DNA of 33,082 bases from Planctomycetia bacterium. Lineage in GTDB: Bacteria > Planctomycetota > Planctomycetia > Pirellulales > JALHLM01. Positions 17,229 through 25,985 of the stretch are shown here, piece by piece (the stretch's first letter is position 1; each line of letters opens with the position of its first letter). The notes beneath the pieces are model-generated. The model was given only the letters and a program-made list of their open reading frames with translations. It made no database searches and was not told the origin of the DNA. Both the position numbers and the translations under genes were made by a program. The DNA lies in the NCBI GenBank assembly GCA_034440135.1, contig JAWXBP010000171.1:1-33082 (forward strand). Direction: 5' to 3'.

Positions 17229-17573
17229 TCAATAACGCGGAACTTGCGGATCGATTTCTTGCGACCATTGATCGATGCCGCCTGCCATGCTCTGGGTTCG
17301 ATCGAAACCCTGAGTTCTTAGCCACCGCGCGACGCGCAGACTACGTCCGCCGTGGTGGCAATGGACGACGATGCAATCCTGTTGACGCTCGCTCAGTTCG
17401 CCCATCCGCTCCGCCAACTCGGACATTGGCAGCATTAGCGCGCCTTCAATCCGGGCAGTCGCGTACTCGTCCGGCTCCCGGCAATCGAGCAGCAGAAACG
17501 ATTCCCCGGTACGGCGCATAGAATCGACCGTACGGACATCCACTTCCCACGGCATGGACGATCCTGAAGACAT
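17229..17573 (-). CDS. Single-domain rhodanese-like sulfurtransferase
   Basis: A 114-residue cytoplasmic protein with one rhodanese domain, of the GlpE/PspE size class. It shows LLLDCREPDEYATARIEGAL (the DxR-E-E-H/A-I-GA strand) and an active-site loop CHHGGRS with the sulfur-carrying Cys at residue 72, followed by RVARWLRTQGF and the C-terminal GGIDQW. It would transfer sulfur from thiosulfate or a persulfide donor; the acceptor is unknown. AAGGAG lies about 10 bases before the ATG. It lies downstream of the DUF1559 terminator, so it is probably transcribed separately. Confidence 0.92.
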   Translation of the reverse strand: MSSGSSMPWEVDVRTVDSMRRTGESFLLLDCREPDEYATARIEGALMLPMSELAERMGELSERQQDCIVVHCHHGGRSLRVARWLRTQGFDRTQSMAGGIDQWSQEIDPQVPRY

Positions 17574-17606
17574 TGCGTTCCCGCTCCTTCCGGCGCCTCC
17601 AGCGGC

Positions 17607-17646
17607 AAAAAAAAGCCGCCCCGGCGAAGTGAATCGTCGGGGCGGC
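17607..17646 (-). terminator. Rho-independent terminator of the DUF1559 gene
   Basis: On the minus strand, 30 bases after the DUF1559 stop, a perfect 8-bp GC stem (GCCGCCCC / GGGGCGGC) closes a 16-base loop and is followed directly by eight T residues. This is a textbook intrinsic terminator. Confidence 0.93.
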
Positions 17647-17676
17647 GCGAGTTGCTTTCTCTCATTTCAGGCTTGA

Positions 17677-18835
17677 CTACGGGGCCTCGCCACCGGTCGG
17701 CTCGGTGCCGGCGCGGGTGTAGTTCGAGTAGTAAACCTGCACGTCGACGTTGTCAGCGATTGAGCTGGCGCGACCGTCACCCCAGAGGTGATTGACGGCG
17801 CCGCTGTGCTCGCTGCTCGGCCCCCATACGCACTTGTTGATCAAGCCCGTCGCCTGCGTCGGCACGTACGAATCGCCGGTTGAATCCGACGAGTCCAGCA
17901 CGCCGCCCTTGTTAAGGGCGACCTTGGCTGGATTGCTACCGGTCACCTGCGGGAAACGCACGTTGGGATACTTCAGATTGGCGCCGACGACGATCGTCGG
18001 CGTGGGAACGGGCAACAAGGCGACCACCGCGGCCACGTTACCGTCCATCCACGAATTGCAGTTCGTCTCACGGCTTTCCACCAGCAAACAGGTGTTGGAC
18101 GCTCCGTCCAAGACGTCGGCGAACCGGCGCGACTTGACCGGGCTGATCATCGCGTCCGTGTTGGGAGAAGGCCAACCATTGAACGTCTCGGCGTCATTGT
18201 TGATCAGACCCCGCTTTTGCTGCGCGTCCAACCACGTCGAAGCGCCAGCCGCGAAGTAGGTCGTAATCGCCGGCTCAGTAAAATCAGTCTGTTGGTATGC
18301 CGCCTTCATCGTTTGCTTCGGCGTCGATGGCGGCGTGGTCGAGATCGGATCCCCCGAATACGTCGGGCAAATCACCGGCGGCAACGCGGTCTTCACGACC
18401 AGATTGTTGCGGTTCGCCGTAATCGGTTCGACAACGCTGAGAAACGGCGCAGCTTTGAAGTTGATCCGCTTGTGCAACGCCGTTTGCTCGAAGTACGGCA
18501 GCGACAGCGAAATCCAGCTGTGGCCGGCACTCGGGTACGGCACGGCCAACGGATTGGCCGCACTTGTCATCGGCGGAAAGATGGCGCCCGGGTCAATGGA
18601 ACTCGAGTGATTCACCGGGCCGGTTGACGACGGCGGGAAAATCTTGAACGTACTCTCGTAGTTCAGCACCGCCAAGCCGAGCTGCTTGAGGTTGTTGATG
18701 CACTGAGCCTTACGGGCAGCCTCGCGGGCCACCTGCAACGCCGGGAGCAACAACGCAATAAGAATACCGATGATGGCGATCACCACCAGCAGCTCGACGA
18801 GGGTGAACCCCTCGTCTCCGCGCTACGTTGGACAT
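17677..18835 (-). pseudogene. DUF1559 prepilin-like protein gene, frameshifted near the start
   Basis: DUF1559 proteins are an expanded planctomycete family with a type IV prepilin N-terminus; they are exported, and their role is unclear. The body encodes [10 protein letters not shown], then [20 protein letters not shown] and [17 protein letters not shown], and ends with an H-x9-DG-type motif ([14 protein letters not shown]). The natural start is the ATG at 18835 (GAGGAGGT 6 bases upstream; reads MSNVARRRG). The frame then breaks at a GGGG run (18808-18811, minus strand): three Gs would give [11 protein letters not shown], four put the body in another frame. The body frame has a TAG just upstream and no ATG before the prepilin signal. 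A promoter and terminator are intact. Either a sequencing error or a real recent frameshift. Confidence 0.85.
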
Positions 18836-19145
18836 GAAGCACCTCCTCTGGAACAAAAAGAACGAATGAGACACGCCTCCCCGTCAATCGACGAGGTTAT
18901 CGAAACGCGCCGCCGAGGCAGCCGCGCAGTTCAACCCAATAAGTGTAGTGAATCCGCGATCCAACTGTCAAATAGTATTTGATGATTATCGGCGTTTACC
19001 CGTCGAGACCCAACGAATTGGGGGCCCGGCGTGAATCTTTCGCCACAACCCGACGCCTGCGCCGGCCGACGCCTTACCGCCCGGGGGAATCCCATTACGA
19101 TGGTTGCTGACCGCTCCCACCGACGGATCACAGGGACGTGACGCC
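18836..19145. other. Divergent intergenic region between DUF1559 and addB
   Basis: A 310-base region. The left part carries the minus-strand promoter and ribosome site of the DUF1559 gene. The right part, before addB, has a weak ribosome site (CAGGGACG) but no promoter I can defend. No additional gene is seen. Confidence 0.5.
18942..18971 (-). promoter_or_regulatory. Sigma-70-type promoter for the DUF1559 gene
   Basis: Reading the minus strand, a perfect -35 box TTGACA (18966-18971) is followed after 18 bases by TACACT (18942-18947, 4 of 6 to consensus). Transcription would start near 18935, giving a leader of about 100 bases before the ATG at 18835. Confidence 0.6.
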
Positions 19146-22100
19146 ATGCCTCCGCCCCCGACGCTGATTACCGGACCCGCCGCCAGCGGAAAAACCAGCT
19201 TGGCCCTGGCCGAATACGCCGCGCGGTTCTCCGCCGTGCGCCCCGGACAAGCGCTCTGGATGGCCCCCTCCGGCCGCGCCGCGACACAGATTCGCGGGCA
19301 GATACTAGCGGCCGCGCCGCGCGCAGCCGTGCTCGCGCCCGGCGTCCACACCTTTGCCGGCCTCGCCGCGGCCGTCGTGCAGGCCTCGCGACAGCCGGTA
19401 CGACGTATCGGACCGCTCGAGAAGCGGGTGCTCGTTGCTCGCCTGATCGACGAAGCCCGGCGATCCGGCCGACTGCGCCACTTTCACGCCGTGGCGGACA
19501 CGCGCGGATTCATCGACCTGATTTTGCAATTCATCGCCGAATGGAAGCGGCTGGAAATCTGGCCGGATGACTTTCGCTCCGCGGCTGAAAGCCGTGGCCG
19601 GACCGCCAAGGACGCCGAGCTGGCGATGCTCTACGAATCCTACCAGGCCACGCTCACACGGCGGCAATGGTTCGACGCCGAAGGTCTCATCTGGCTTGCC
19701 CGGGCTCAGTTACGGGATGGCCAGGCGGCCCCGTTTCCGGAACTGCGGATCCTCGTAGCGGACGGTTTCTCAGACTTCACCCGCACGGAACACGAAATCT
19801 TGGAACTGCTCGCCAAGCGTTCCGAGCGGTCGCTGATCACGTTGCCGGACGAAGCGGGCGACGAACGAAGCGACTTGTTCGCCAAAGCCAGGCGAACCGC
19901 GACGCAGATCAAGAGCCGTCAGCCAGGTTGTTGTATCGAGCAACTGCCGCCGCGTAGTTCCGGCGCCTGGCCGGCGATGGAGCATCTGGAACGGCGAGTA
20001 TTCGGCCATCCGCGGCAGGTCGTTCAGTCAAACGACGCGCGGAGGATTGAAATCCTCGCGGCCAGCCGAGAATTGGGCGAACTGGAAATGATCGCCACGC
20101 GGATCAAGTCGCTGTTGATCGATGGCGACTCAGACGACGGCCGCGCGGTCGCGCCCGGGGACATCGCCGTGGTGTATCGCTCGCTGGACTCAGTCGCGCC
20201 GCTCGTTCGTGAAGCGTTCGAGCGATACGGGATTCCGTACTATCTGGAAAAAGCGGAATCGCTATCCGCCACGCCGCTCGTCAGCGCGCTGCTGCAACTA
20301 TTGCGGTTGCACGCGGAGGATTGGCCGCATCGCACGCTGCTAAGCGTGCTGAACCAAGCGTACTTTCGCCCCCCTTGGGCCGGCTGGAGCACTCGCGCCG
20401 CGACGGCCGTGGAACGGGCCGTGCGCGCGATGCAATTGCCGCGCGGCCGCGAGGCGTTGCTGAAGCGCAGCGAACGCGCGGCACTGTCCGCGCCGGACGA
20501 TCTCAAGATGGACGTTGCCGCGCAACATCGATTCTTGGCGGCGCTTCGCGAAGAACTTGCGTCGCTGCCGGAACGGGCGCTGGCGCCGGATTGGCTGGCG
20601 TCGTTGGAGCAAGTATCTCGCGCGCTGGGTTACTTTCGTGAGCTCTCCGCAGCGGACGCCTCGGCCTGGCGGCAGTTGCAGGAGGCCGCGGCGCTCTTGG
20701 CGCGAATGTCGGATGAGCTTGGCGACGCTGCCGAGCACATTGCCGCCGAATTCGTGCGCTGGCTCAGCGACGTGGCGGCCGCGACGCCGACGATGCAGCC
20801 GGCCGATGAAGTGGGCCGCGTCCGAATTCTGGCCGCGGCCAGCGTACGGGCGTTGGAGATCCCGTACCTGTTCGTTGCCGGAATGTCGGAGAAGGCGTTC
20901 CCAGCCGCGGCGGGCGAAGGGCGCGTCTATGGCGAAGCCGAATGCCGGCAACTGTGCGACGCCGGGCTGCCGCTCGTGCTCCGCGCAGAGCGCGCGGAAG
21001 AGGAAATGCTGCTCTTCTACGAGACGTTCACCCGCGCACGGCGACGGCTGTATCTGTCGTATCCGGCCATCGACGCCCGGGCGCAACCGTTATCGCCGAG
21101 TCCATATCTCACGGAAGCGGAACGCGCGATGGGAGGCGCGGAGATTCAACGGCATGTCACCGAGAATCTCAGTCCGCTGCCAGCGCGTGGCGAACTCTGG
21201 AACGAACGCGACTGGCGCGTCGGCGCCGTCGTGGCCGCGGCGTCCGGCGAGTCTCATTCCTTGGACGCATTAGCGCGGCAGCCGGCGCTCTCGGCGATGA
21301 CCGCCAACGTGCTGGGCGGGCTGAGCGTCGTGCAGGCTCGTTCGACGCGTGAAGTGTTCGGTCCGTTTGAAGGGATGCTCGTCAGCGGCGCCGTGCAACG
21401 CGATTGCTCAAAGCGATTTGGGCCGCAGCGCGTTTGGAGCGCAACCGAACTGGAACAATACGGTGAATGTCCGTTTCGGTTCTTCATGGAGCGTGTGCTG
21501 AACCTGTCGCCTCTGCCGGAGCCGGAGTTAACGGCGGACTACATGACGCGCGGCGCGCGGATGCACTCCGTATTGGCGGCATTGCATCGCCACGTGAACG
21601 TGATGCACGCGCCGGGCGCCCATCCACAGATCTTGGACGTCGACAGCTATGCGGAGTTGATTGATCGATTGCTGTTGGATTCGATCGCGGCCGAAGCGCC
21701 GGAGGATGCTTCGCTCGCGGGCGCGCTCGACGACCTGCAACGCCGCGAGTTACGGGAATGGTTGGTTGACTATCGGGAGCAACACCAGCACTATGCCGGA
21801 GTGTCGGGACTCACGACGCCGATGCAGCCATTGCATTTCGAGGCCGCGTTTGGCATGCGGCGGGAACGGCGCGAAGGCGAGCCGGCCCGCGATGACATCT
21901 CCGTCGATGAATGTCTGGAGCTGCGTCGCGGCGAGGACTCGATTCGCATCGCCGGACGCGTCGATCGTGTGGACGTGGCCGACGTGGATGGCCGCCTGGT
22001 CTTCAACGTGCTCGACTACAAGACCGGCAAGCATCCCAAGAAGAACGCCATCGAGTCCGCGGCGGCGCTCCAACTGCCGCTCTATGCACTGGCCGTCGAG

Positions 22101-22424
22101 CGCCTGCTACTCGCGCCACACGGCGCTGTACCCTGGCAGATCGGCTATTGGTCGGTCGCCGACAAGGGATACTCCGGGCACTTGCAGCTCGGCGTGCAAG
22201 CCGGCGAAAACGTGAGCACGACCGATGTTTGGCGTCAACTCATCGACACGATTGAGAACCAGGTGTTCGCGCTCGTCCGCGGGTTGCGTCACGCAGAGTT
22301 TCCCATGCACAACACCGACAAGCATTGCACCTCGCGGTGCGACTTCCACACGACGTGTCGGGTCAATCAAGTTCGCTCGCTGGAGAAAACATGGCAGCCG
22401 CCGGCGGAACACCCCTCGGCCTGA
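19146..22424 (+). CDS. addB: AddB-like helicase-nuclease subunit (PD-(D/E)XK, Fe-S)
   Basis: A 1092-residue subunit of the AddAB complex, which resects double-strand breaks to load RecA. A Walker A motif, GPAASGKT, lies at residues 10-17. The middle has degenerate UvrD-like helicase segments (VRILAAASVRALEIPYLFVA). The C-terminal nuclease carries GRVDRVDVADVDGRLVFNVL with DYKTGKHP near residue 950. The Fe-S cluster ligands are visible as one Cys in YGECPFRFFMERVL (~774) plus CTSRCDFHTTCR (~1060-1071), the spacing found in AddB. It is slightly shorter than B. subtilis AddB (1166). The ATG at 19146 places Walker A at the N-terminus; an in-frame TTG at 19104 was rejected. It overlaps addA by 34 bases. 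Confidence 0.9.
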   Translation: MPPPPTLITGPAASGKTSLALAEYAARFSAVRPGQALWMAPSGRAATQIRGQILAAAPRAAVLAPGVHTFAGLAAAVVQASRQPVRRIGPLEKRVLVARLIDEARRSGRLRHFHAVADTRGFIDLILQFIAEWKRLEIWPDDFRSAAESRGRTAKDAELAMLYESYQATLTRRQWFDAEGLIWLARAQLRDGQAAPFPELRILVADGFSDFTRTEHEILELLAKRSERSLITLPDEAGDERSDLFAKARRTATQIKSRQPGCCIEQLPPRSSGAWPAMEHLERRVFGHPRQVVQSNDARRIEILAASRELGELEMIATRIKSLLIDGDSDDGRAVAPGDIAVVYRSLDSVAPLVREAFERYGIPYYLEKAESLSATPLVSALLQLLRLHAEDWPHRTLLSVLNQAYFRPPWAGWSTRAATAVERAVRAMQLPRGREALLKRSERAALSAPDDLKMDVAAQHRFLAALREELASLPERALAPDWLASLEQVSRALGYFRELSAADASAWRQLQEAAALLARMSDELGDAAEHIAAEFVRWLSDVAAATPTMQPADEVGRVRILAAASVRALEIPYLFVAGMSEKAFPAAAGEGRVYGEAECRQLCDAGLPLVLRAERAEEEMLLFYETFTRARRRLYLSYPAIDARAQPLSPSPYLTEAERAMGGAEIQRHVTENLSPLPARGELWNERDWRVGAVVAAASGESHSLDALARQPALSAMTANVLGGLSVVQARSTREVFGPFEGMLVSGAVQRDCSKRFGPQRVWSATELEQYGECPFRFFMERVLNLSPLPEPELTADYMTRGARMHSVLAALHRHVNVMHAPGAHPQILDVDSYAELIDRLLLDSIAAEAPEDASLAGALDDLQRRELREWLVDYREQHQHYAGVSGLTTPMQPLHFEAAFGMRRERREGEPARDDISVDECLELRRGEDSIRIAGRVDRVDVADVDGRLVFNVLDYKTGKHPKKNAIESAAALQLPLYALAVERLLLAPHGAVPWQIGYWSVADKGYSGHLQLGVQAGENVSTTDVWRQLIDTIENQVFALVRGLRHAEFPMHNTDKHCTSRCDFHTTCRVNQVRSLEKTWQPPAEHPSA

Positions 22425-25400
22425 CCGGGGAGCAACGCGAGGCCCTGGAAACTCGCGGCGTATCGATTGCGCTCTCGGCGGGGGCCGGTTGCGGCAAGAC
22501 GTTCGTGCTCACCGAGCGCTTCCTGGCGGAAATCGCGCCGGACGCGCGGGCCGTACGCTCGGAACTTAGTGAAGTCGTGGCGATCACCTTCACGGAACGC
22601 GCCGCGCGCGAAATGCGGGAGCGCATTCGACAGAAGACTCGCGAGCGACTATTGGCCGCCGAGGAAGCGGATGAAGCGGACTTCTGGCTCTCGATCGAGC
22701 GGCAACTCGATGCCGCGCGGGTCAGCACGATCCATTCCTTCTGCGTATCGCTGCTACGATCGCAGGCGATCGACGCCGGACTTGATCCGCGTTTCGCCGT
22801 GCTGGACGAAAAACAAACCCGCGCGTTGCAGAACGCGATCGTCGAAGATCAACTTCGCAATCTGCTGGCGGCGCGCCACGCCTCGTCGATGGAGCTGGTC
22901 TTCCAGGTCGGACTTCGGTCCGCCTCCGAGTTGTTGCGGCAGGTGCTTGTGGAGCGGCATGCATTCCGGCTTGACGCCTGGCGGGGCCTCAGCGCCGAAG
23001 CCTTGCTCGCCCGCTGGCAGCAATACTTCGTCGACGTCTATCGCCCTGCCAAGCTACGCGACTTCCAAGAGCATCATTCCTGGCGCACGGTCGAACAAAT
23101 GGCCCGTGGGACGCCTCCCAGCGATGCCAACCTGCGCGCGCGCTGCGAACAGTTGGTCGAGCTGTTCGATCGCTTGCCGACGAGCGAAGAAATTGTGCCG
23201 ATCTTGAGGCAAATCAAGGAACAAGCCGGCGTTAAGGGAGCGAAGAAGAAGCTGGAAGTCAACTGGAGCGTCGACGAGTACGACCGATTCGCCGCGGCGG
23301 CCGAGAAACTTCGCGAGCGGATTACGGCCAGCCTGAAGGAGCGTAACCGCTGGGAGTTTTCTCCCGAGGGCGCGCGATTGTCGGCGGAATTGGGCGTGCA
23401 TTTGATCGCGCTCGCGGAAGTCGTGATTGCCGCATACGACGCCGCGAAACGCGACGCGGCGGCGCTCGATTTCGAGGACTTGTTGATCCTGGCCCGCGAC
23501 CTGCTCACCGGAGACGAGCGCGCGCCGTTGCGGCGGCATGTCGCCGAGCAGATTCGCTTACTGCTCGTCGACGAGTTCCAAGACACCGACCCGCTGCAGG
23601 TCGATCTCGTGCGGGCCCTCTGCGACGCGGCGCTTACGGAGGGCAAGCTATTTTTCGTGGGAGATTTGAAGCAATCGATCTATCGTTTTCGCGGCGCGCA
23701 GCCGGATGTGTTCCGCGCGTTGCGTGAATCGATGCCGGAATCCGGCCGGTTGCCGTTGACCCGCAACTTTCGCAGCCAGCCGGAAATCCTGGCGTTCGTT
23801 AACGCGCTGTTTCACGAGGAACTCGGCCCGGCGTACGAACCGCTCACAGCCAACCGACCGCAGGTGACCGTGCCGCCCGCGGTGGAGTTCCTCTGGGTCC
23901 GCAGCGAGGAGGATCCGGAAGAGGACTCCGCCAGGCAGCCCGGCAAGGAGGTCGAGGCGGAATGGATCGCCCGGCGGCTGCGCGCAATGCTCGACTCCGA
24001 AGAGCCGATCGTGTTGGCGCACGATGACAACGGCGCGCCGACGGCACGGGCCGCGCGTCCGGGCGATATGGCGCTGCTGTTCCGCGCCATGACGCACGTC
24101 GAACTGTACGAAGCGGCCCTCCGCAACTACGGCATCGACTACTACGTTGTCGGCGGGCATGCCTTCTACGCTCAGCAGGAAGTGTTTGACTTAGTGAATC
24201 TATTGCGCGCCGTGACGAGTCGCGCGGATGAACTCAGTTTGGCTGGCGTTCTGCGCAGCCCGTTCTTCAGCCTGGCGGATGAGACGTTGTATTGGTTGGC
24301 TAAGCATCCGGAGGGTCTGCAAGCCGGTTTGTCACAGAGTGCGCAGCCTGCCGTATTGCCCGCGGACGAGCAGCGAAAGGCCGTGTTTGCTGCGCAGACG
24401 ATCGAAACGCTCCGCGCGCTCAAAGATCGAGTGCCGATTGCCGCGCTCGTGCAAGAATCACTGCGACTCACCGGCTACGACGCCGTGCTGACCGCGGAAT
24501 TTCTCGGCGAGCGCAAGTTGGCCAACTTACATAAGTTGATCGACCAGGCCCGCGAGATGGACGCCGCTGGCATCTTCACGTTAGGGGATTTCGTCGCACA
24601 GCTCGCGGAGTTCACGCGGCAACAACCTAAGGAAGCGCCGGCGGCGACTCTGGCGGAGAACGCCAACGTCGTGCGATTGATGTCGATTCATCAATCCAAG
24701 GGGCTGGAGTTCCCCATCGTTGTCGTGCCCGACTTGAATGCGCGCCGGCAGGGGAGCCAGGATCAGATTGCCTTCGATCCGCAGCTCGGTCCGTTGGTGC
24801 GGGCGAAGCGCGATACGGGCCTCGTCGGGCTGGAGATGTGTCGCTTGGTGAACAGCGAGGAAGATCGCGCCGAGCGCAGCCGCTTGTTATATGTGGCCGC
24901 AACCCGCGCGGCCGACTATCTGATCCTGTCGAGCGGCGTCAAGGATTTGACGCGCCCTACCGGACCGTGGCTGGAATTGCTCGCCAAGCGATTCGACTTG
25001 GAAACCGGCGAACTGCTCGCGGAGCTGCCGGACGAATACGATCGGCCGCAAGTGCGGGTGACGATGTCCGAGCCAGCTTGCGTGCGGCCGAAGTTGGAAC
25101 ACCAGGCCCGACCGGATTGGCAGGCGATCGTCGCGTCGCTGACGCCCGCCGCGAAAGCCAACGGGATGCGCCTCCCGCGATCCGTAGCCAGGGTTGAAGT
25201 GGACTATCAAGCCCGTCGCAGGTTTTCCTTCTCGCGGCTCAGCGGTGCGCTGGAACCGCATTCGGACGATCCGGTCCTGCCCGAGGTCGACGAATCGGCA
25301 CAGCATGACGCGCTGTCGTTAGGGCTTTTGGTCCACGCGACTCTCGAACAGCTCGACATCGCGAGTAACGAGTCGCCCGAGAATTTAGTCGACTTGTTGG

Positions 25401-25894
25401 CGCCGCGATTCGTCAAGCCAGACGCCCCGGAGATTCCACTCGCGAAAGCCCTGCTGTCACGGCTGGCAACTTCCGGCGTGCTGAAGGAACTGGCTGACGC
25501 TCGTGCGCTGTACCGCGAATTGCCGTTCAGTCTGCGTTGGCCCATTGACGCGTCGCCGGACGATGCGGTCGTAATCGACGGCGTGATTGATTGCCTATAT
25601 CAAGACGCCGACGACCATTGGCATCTTCTCGATTTCAAGTCCCATCGAGTCAGCGCGGAAGGCGTTCCCAATGCAGCGCGGCGCTATGAAGCGCAATTGC
25701 TCTTGTATACGACGGCCTTGCAACAGGCGCTCGGCGTGGAACCGCACGGCGCGTCACTCTACTTCTTGCAGCCCGGCGTGCGACACGCCGTCAACTGGGA
25801 CTCGGCGAGCAAATCGCGCATGTACGCTGAGATCGACGCGGCGATTGCGCGGTTGCGTTCACCGCCCGCGCCGAGTGCTAAAGCGAGCGAATGA
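22391..25894 (+). CDS. addA: AddA-like UvrD/Rep helicase-nuclease subunit
   Basis: A 1167-residue superfamily 1A helicase with a C-terminal nuclease; with AddB it forms the recombination nuclease. Helicase motifs in order: I GAGCGKT (31-37), Ia AITFTERAAREMRERI, II LLVDEFQDTDPLQ (~391-403), III FFVGDLKQSIYRFRGAQPD, IV LTRNFRSQPEIL, V RLMSIHQSKGLEFPIVVVPD and VI LLYVAATRAADYLIL (~832). The nuclease active site is DGVIDCLYQD with LLDFKSHRV (~1062-1087) and a following QLLLYTTALQ, matching the GxxD / DxK / QxxxY pattern. The ATG at 22391 overlaps addB and follows GGAGAAAAC, so translation is coupled. Frames further upstream only extend into addB. Confidence 0.94.
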   Translation: MAAAGGTPLGLTGEQREALETRGVSIALSAGAGCGKTFVLTERFLAEIAPDARAVRSELSEVVAITFTERAAREMRERIRQKTRERLLAAEEADEADFWLSIERQLDAARVSTIHSFCVSLLRSQAIDAGLDPRFAVLDEKQTRALQNAIVEDQLRNLLAARHASSMELVFQVGLRSASELLRQVLVERHAFRLDAWRGLSAEALLARWQQYFVDVYRPAKLRDFQEHHSWRTVEQMARGTPPSDANLRARCEQLVELFDRLPTSEEIVPILRQIKEQAGVKGAKKKLEVNWSVDEYDRFAAAAEKLRERITASLKERNRWEFSPEGARLSAELGVHLIALAEVVIAAYDAAKRDAAALDFEDLLILARDLLTGDERAPLRRHVAEQIRLLLVDEFQDTDPLQVDLVRALCDAALTEGKLFFVGDLKQSIYRFRGAQPDVFRALRESMPESGRLPLTRNFRSQPEILAFVNALFHEELGPAYEPLTANRPQVTVPPAVEFLWVRSEEDPEEDSARQPGKEVEAEWIARRLRAMLDSEEPIVLAHDDNGAPTARAARPGDMALLFRAMTHVELYEAALRNYGIDYYVVGGHAFYAQQEVFDLVNLLRAVTSRADELSLAGVLRSPFFSLADETLYWLAKHPEGLQAGLSQSAQPAVLPADEQRKAVFAAQTIETLRALKDRVPIAALVQESLRLTGYDAVLTAEFLGERKLANLHKLIDQAREMDAAGIFTLGDFVAQLAEFTRQQPKEAPAATLAENANVVRLMSIHQSKGLEFPIVVVPDLNARRQGSQDQIAFDPQLGPLVRAKRDTGLVGLEMCRLVNSEEDRAERSRLLYVAATRAADYLILSSGVKDLTRPTGPWLELLAKRFDLETGELLAELPDEYDRPQVRVTMSEPACVRPKLEHQARPDWQAIVASLTPAAKANGMRLPRSVARVEVDYQARRRFSFSRLSGALEPHSDDPVLPEVDESAQHDALSLGLLVHATLEQLDIASNESPENLVDLLAPRFVKPDAPEIPLAKALLSRLATSGVLKELADARALYRELPFSLRWPIDASPDDAVVIDGVIDCLYQDADDHWHLLDFKSHRVSAEGVPNAARRYEAQLLLYTTALQQALGVEPHGASLYFLQPGVRHAVNWDSASKSRMYAEIDAAIARLRSPPAPSAKASE

Positions 25895-25914
25895 GGGCTA
25901 CTCGCCCTTACGCT

Positions 25915-25944
25915 TTGCCCTCGCACCGTCCTATCGGGTACACT
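25915..25944 (+). promoter_or_regulatory. Possible sigma-70 promoter before the FabD-like gene
   Basis: TTGCCC (25915-25920) and TACACT (25939-25944) are separated by 18 bases, 41 bases before the next ATG. The -10 box is identical to that of the DUF1559 promoter. The -35 box is weak, so the call is tentative; read-through from addBA is the alternative. Confidence 0.35.
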
Positions 25945-25985
25945 CACGCCTCCGAACTGTGACGGCACTTGGCGGCGAGGCTTAC

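Noticed and set aside
19146-25894. Defence island reading of the helicase-nuclease pair
   Set aside because: Motif order, Fe-S cysteines and gene order match housekeeping AddBA, and no defence genes flank it.
25587-25985. Upstream extension of the FabD-like gene overlapping addA
   Set aside because: Arg/Ser-rich low-quality peptide inside the addA nuclease domain; the conserved protein begins at 25986.
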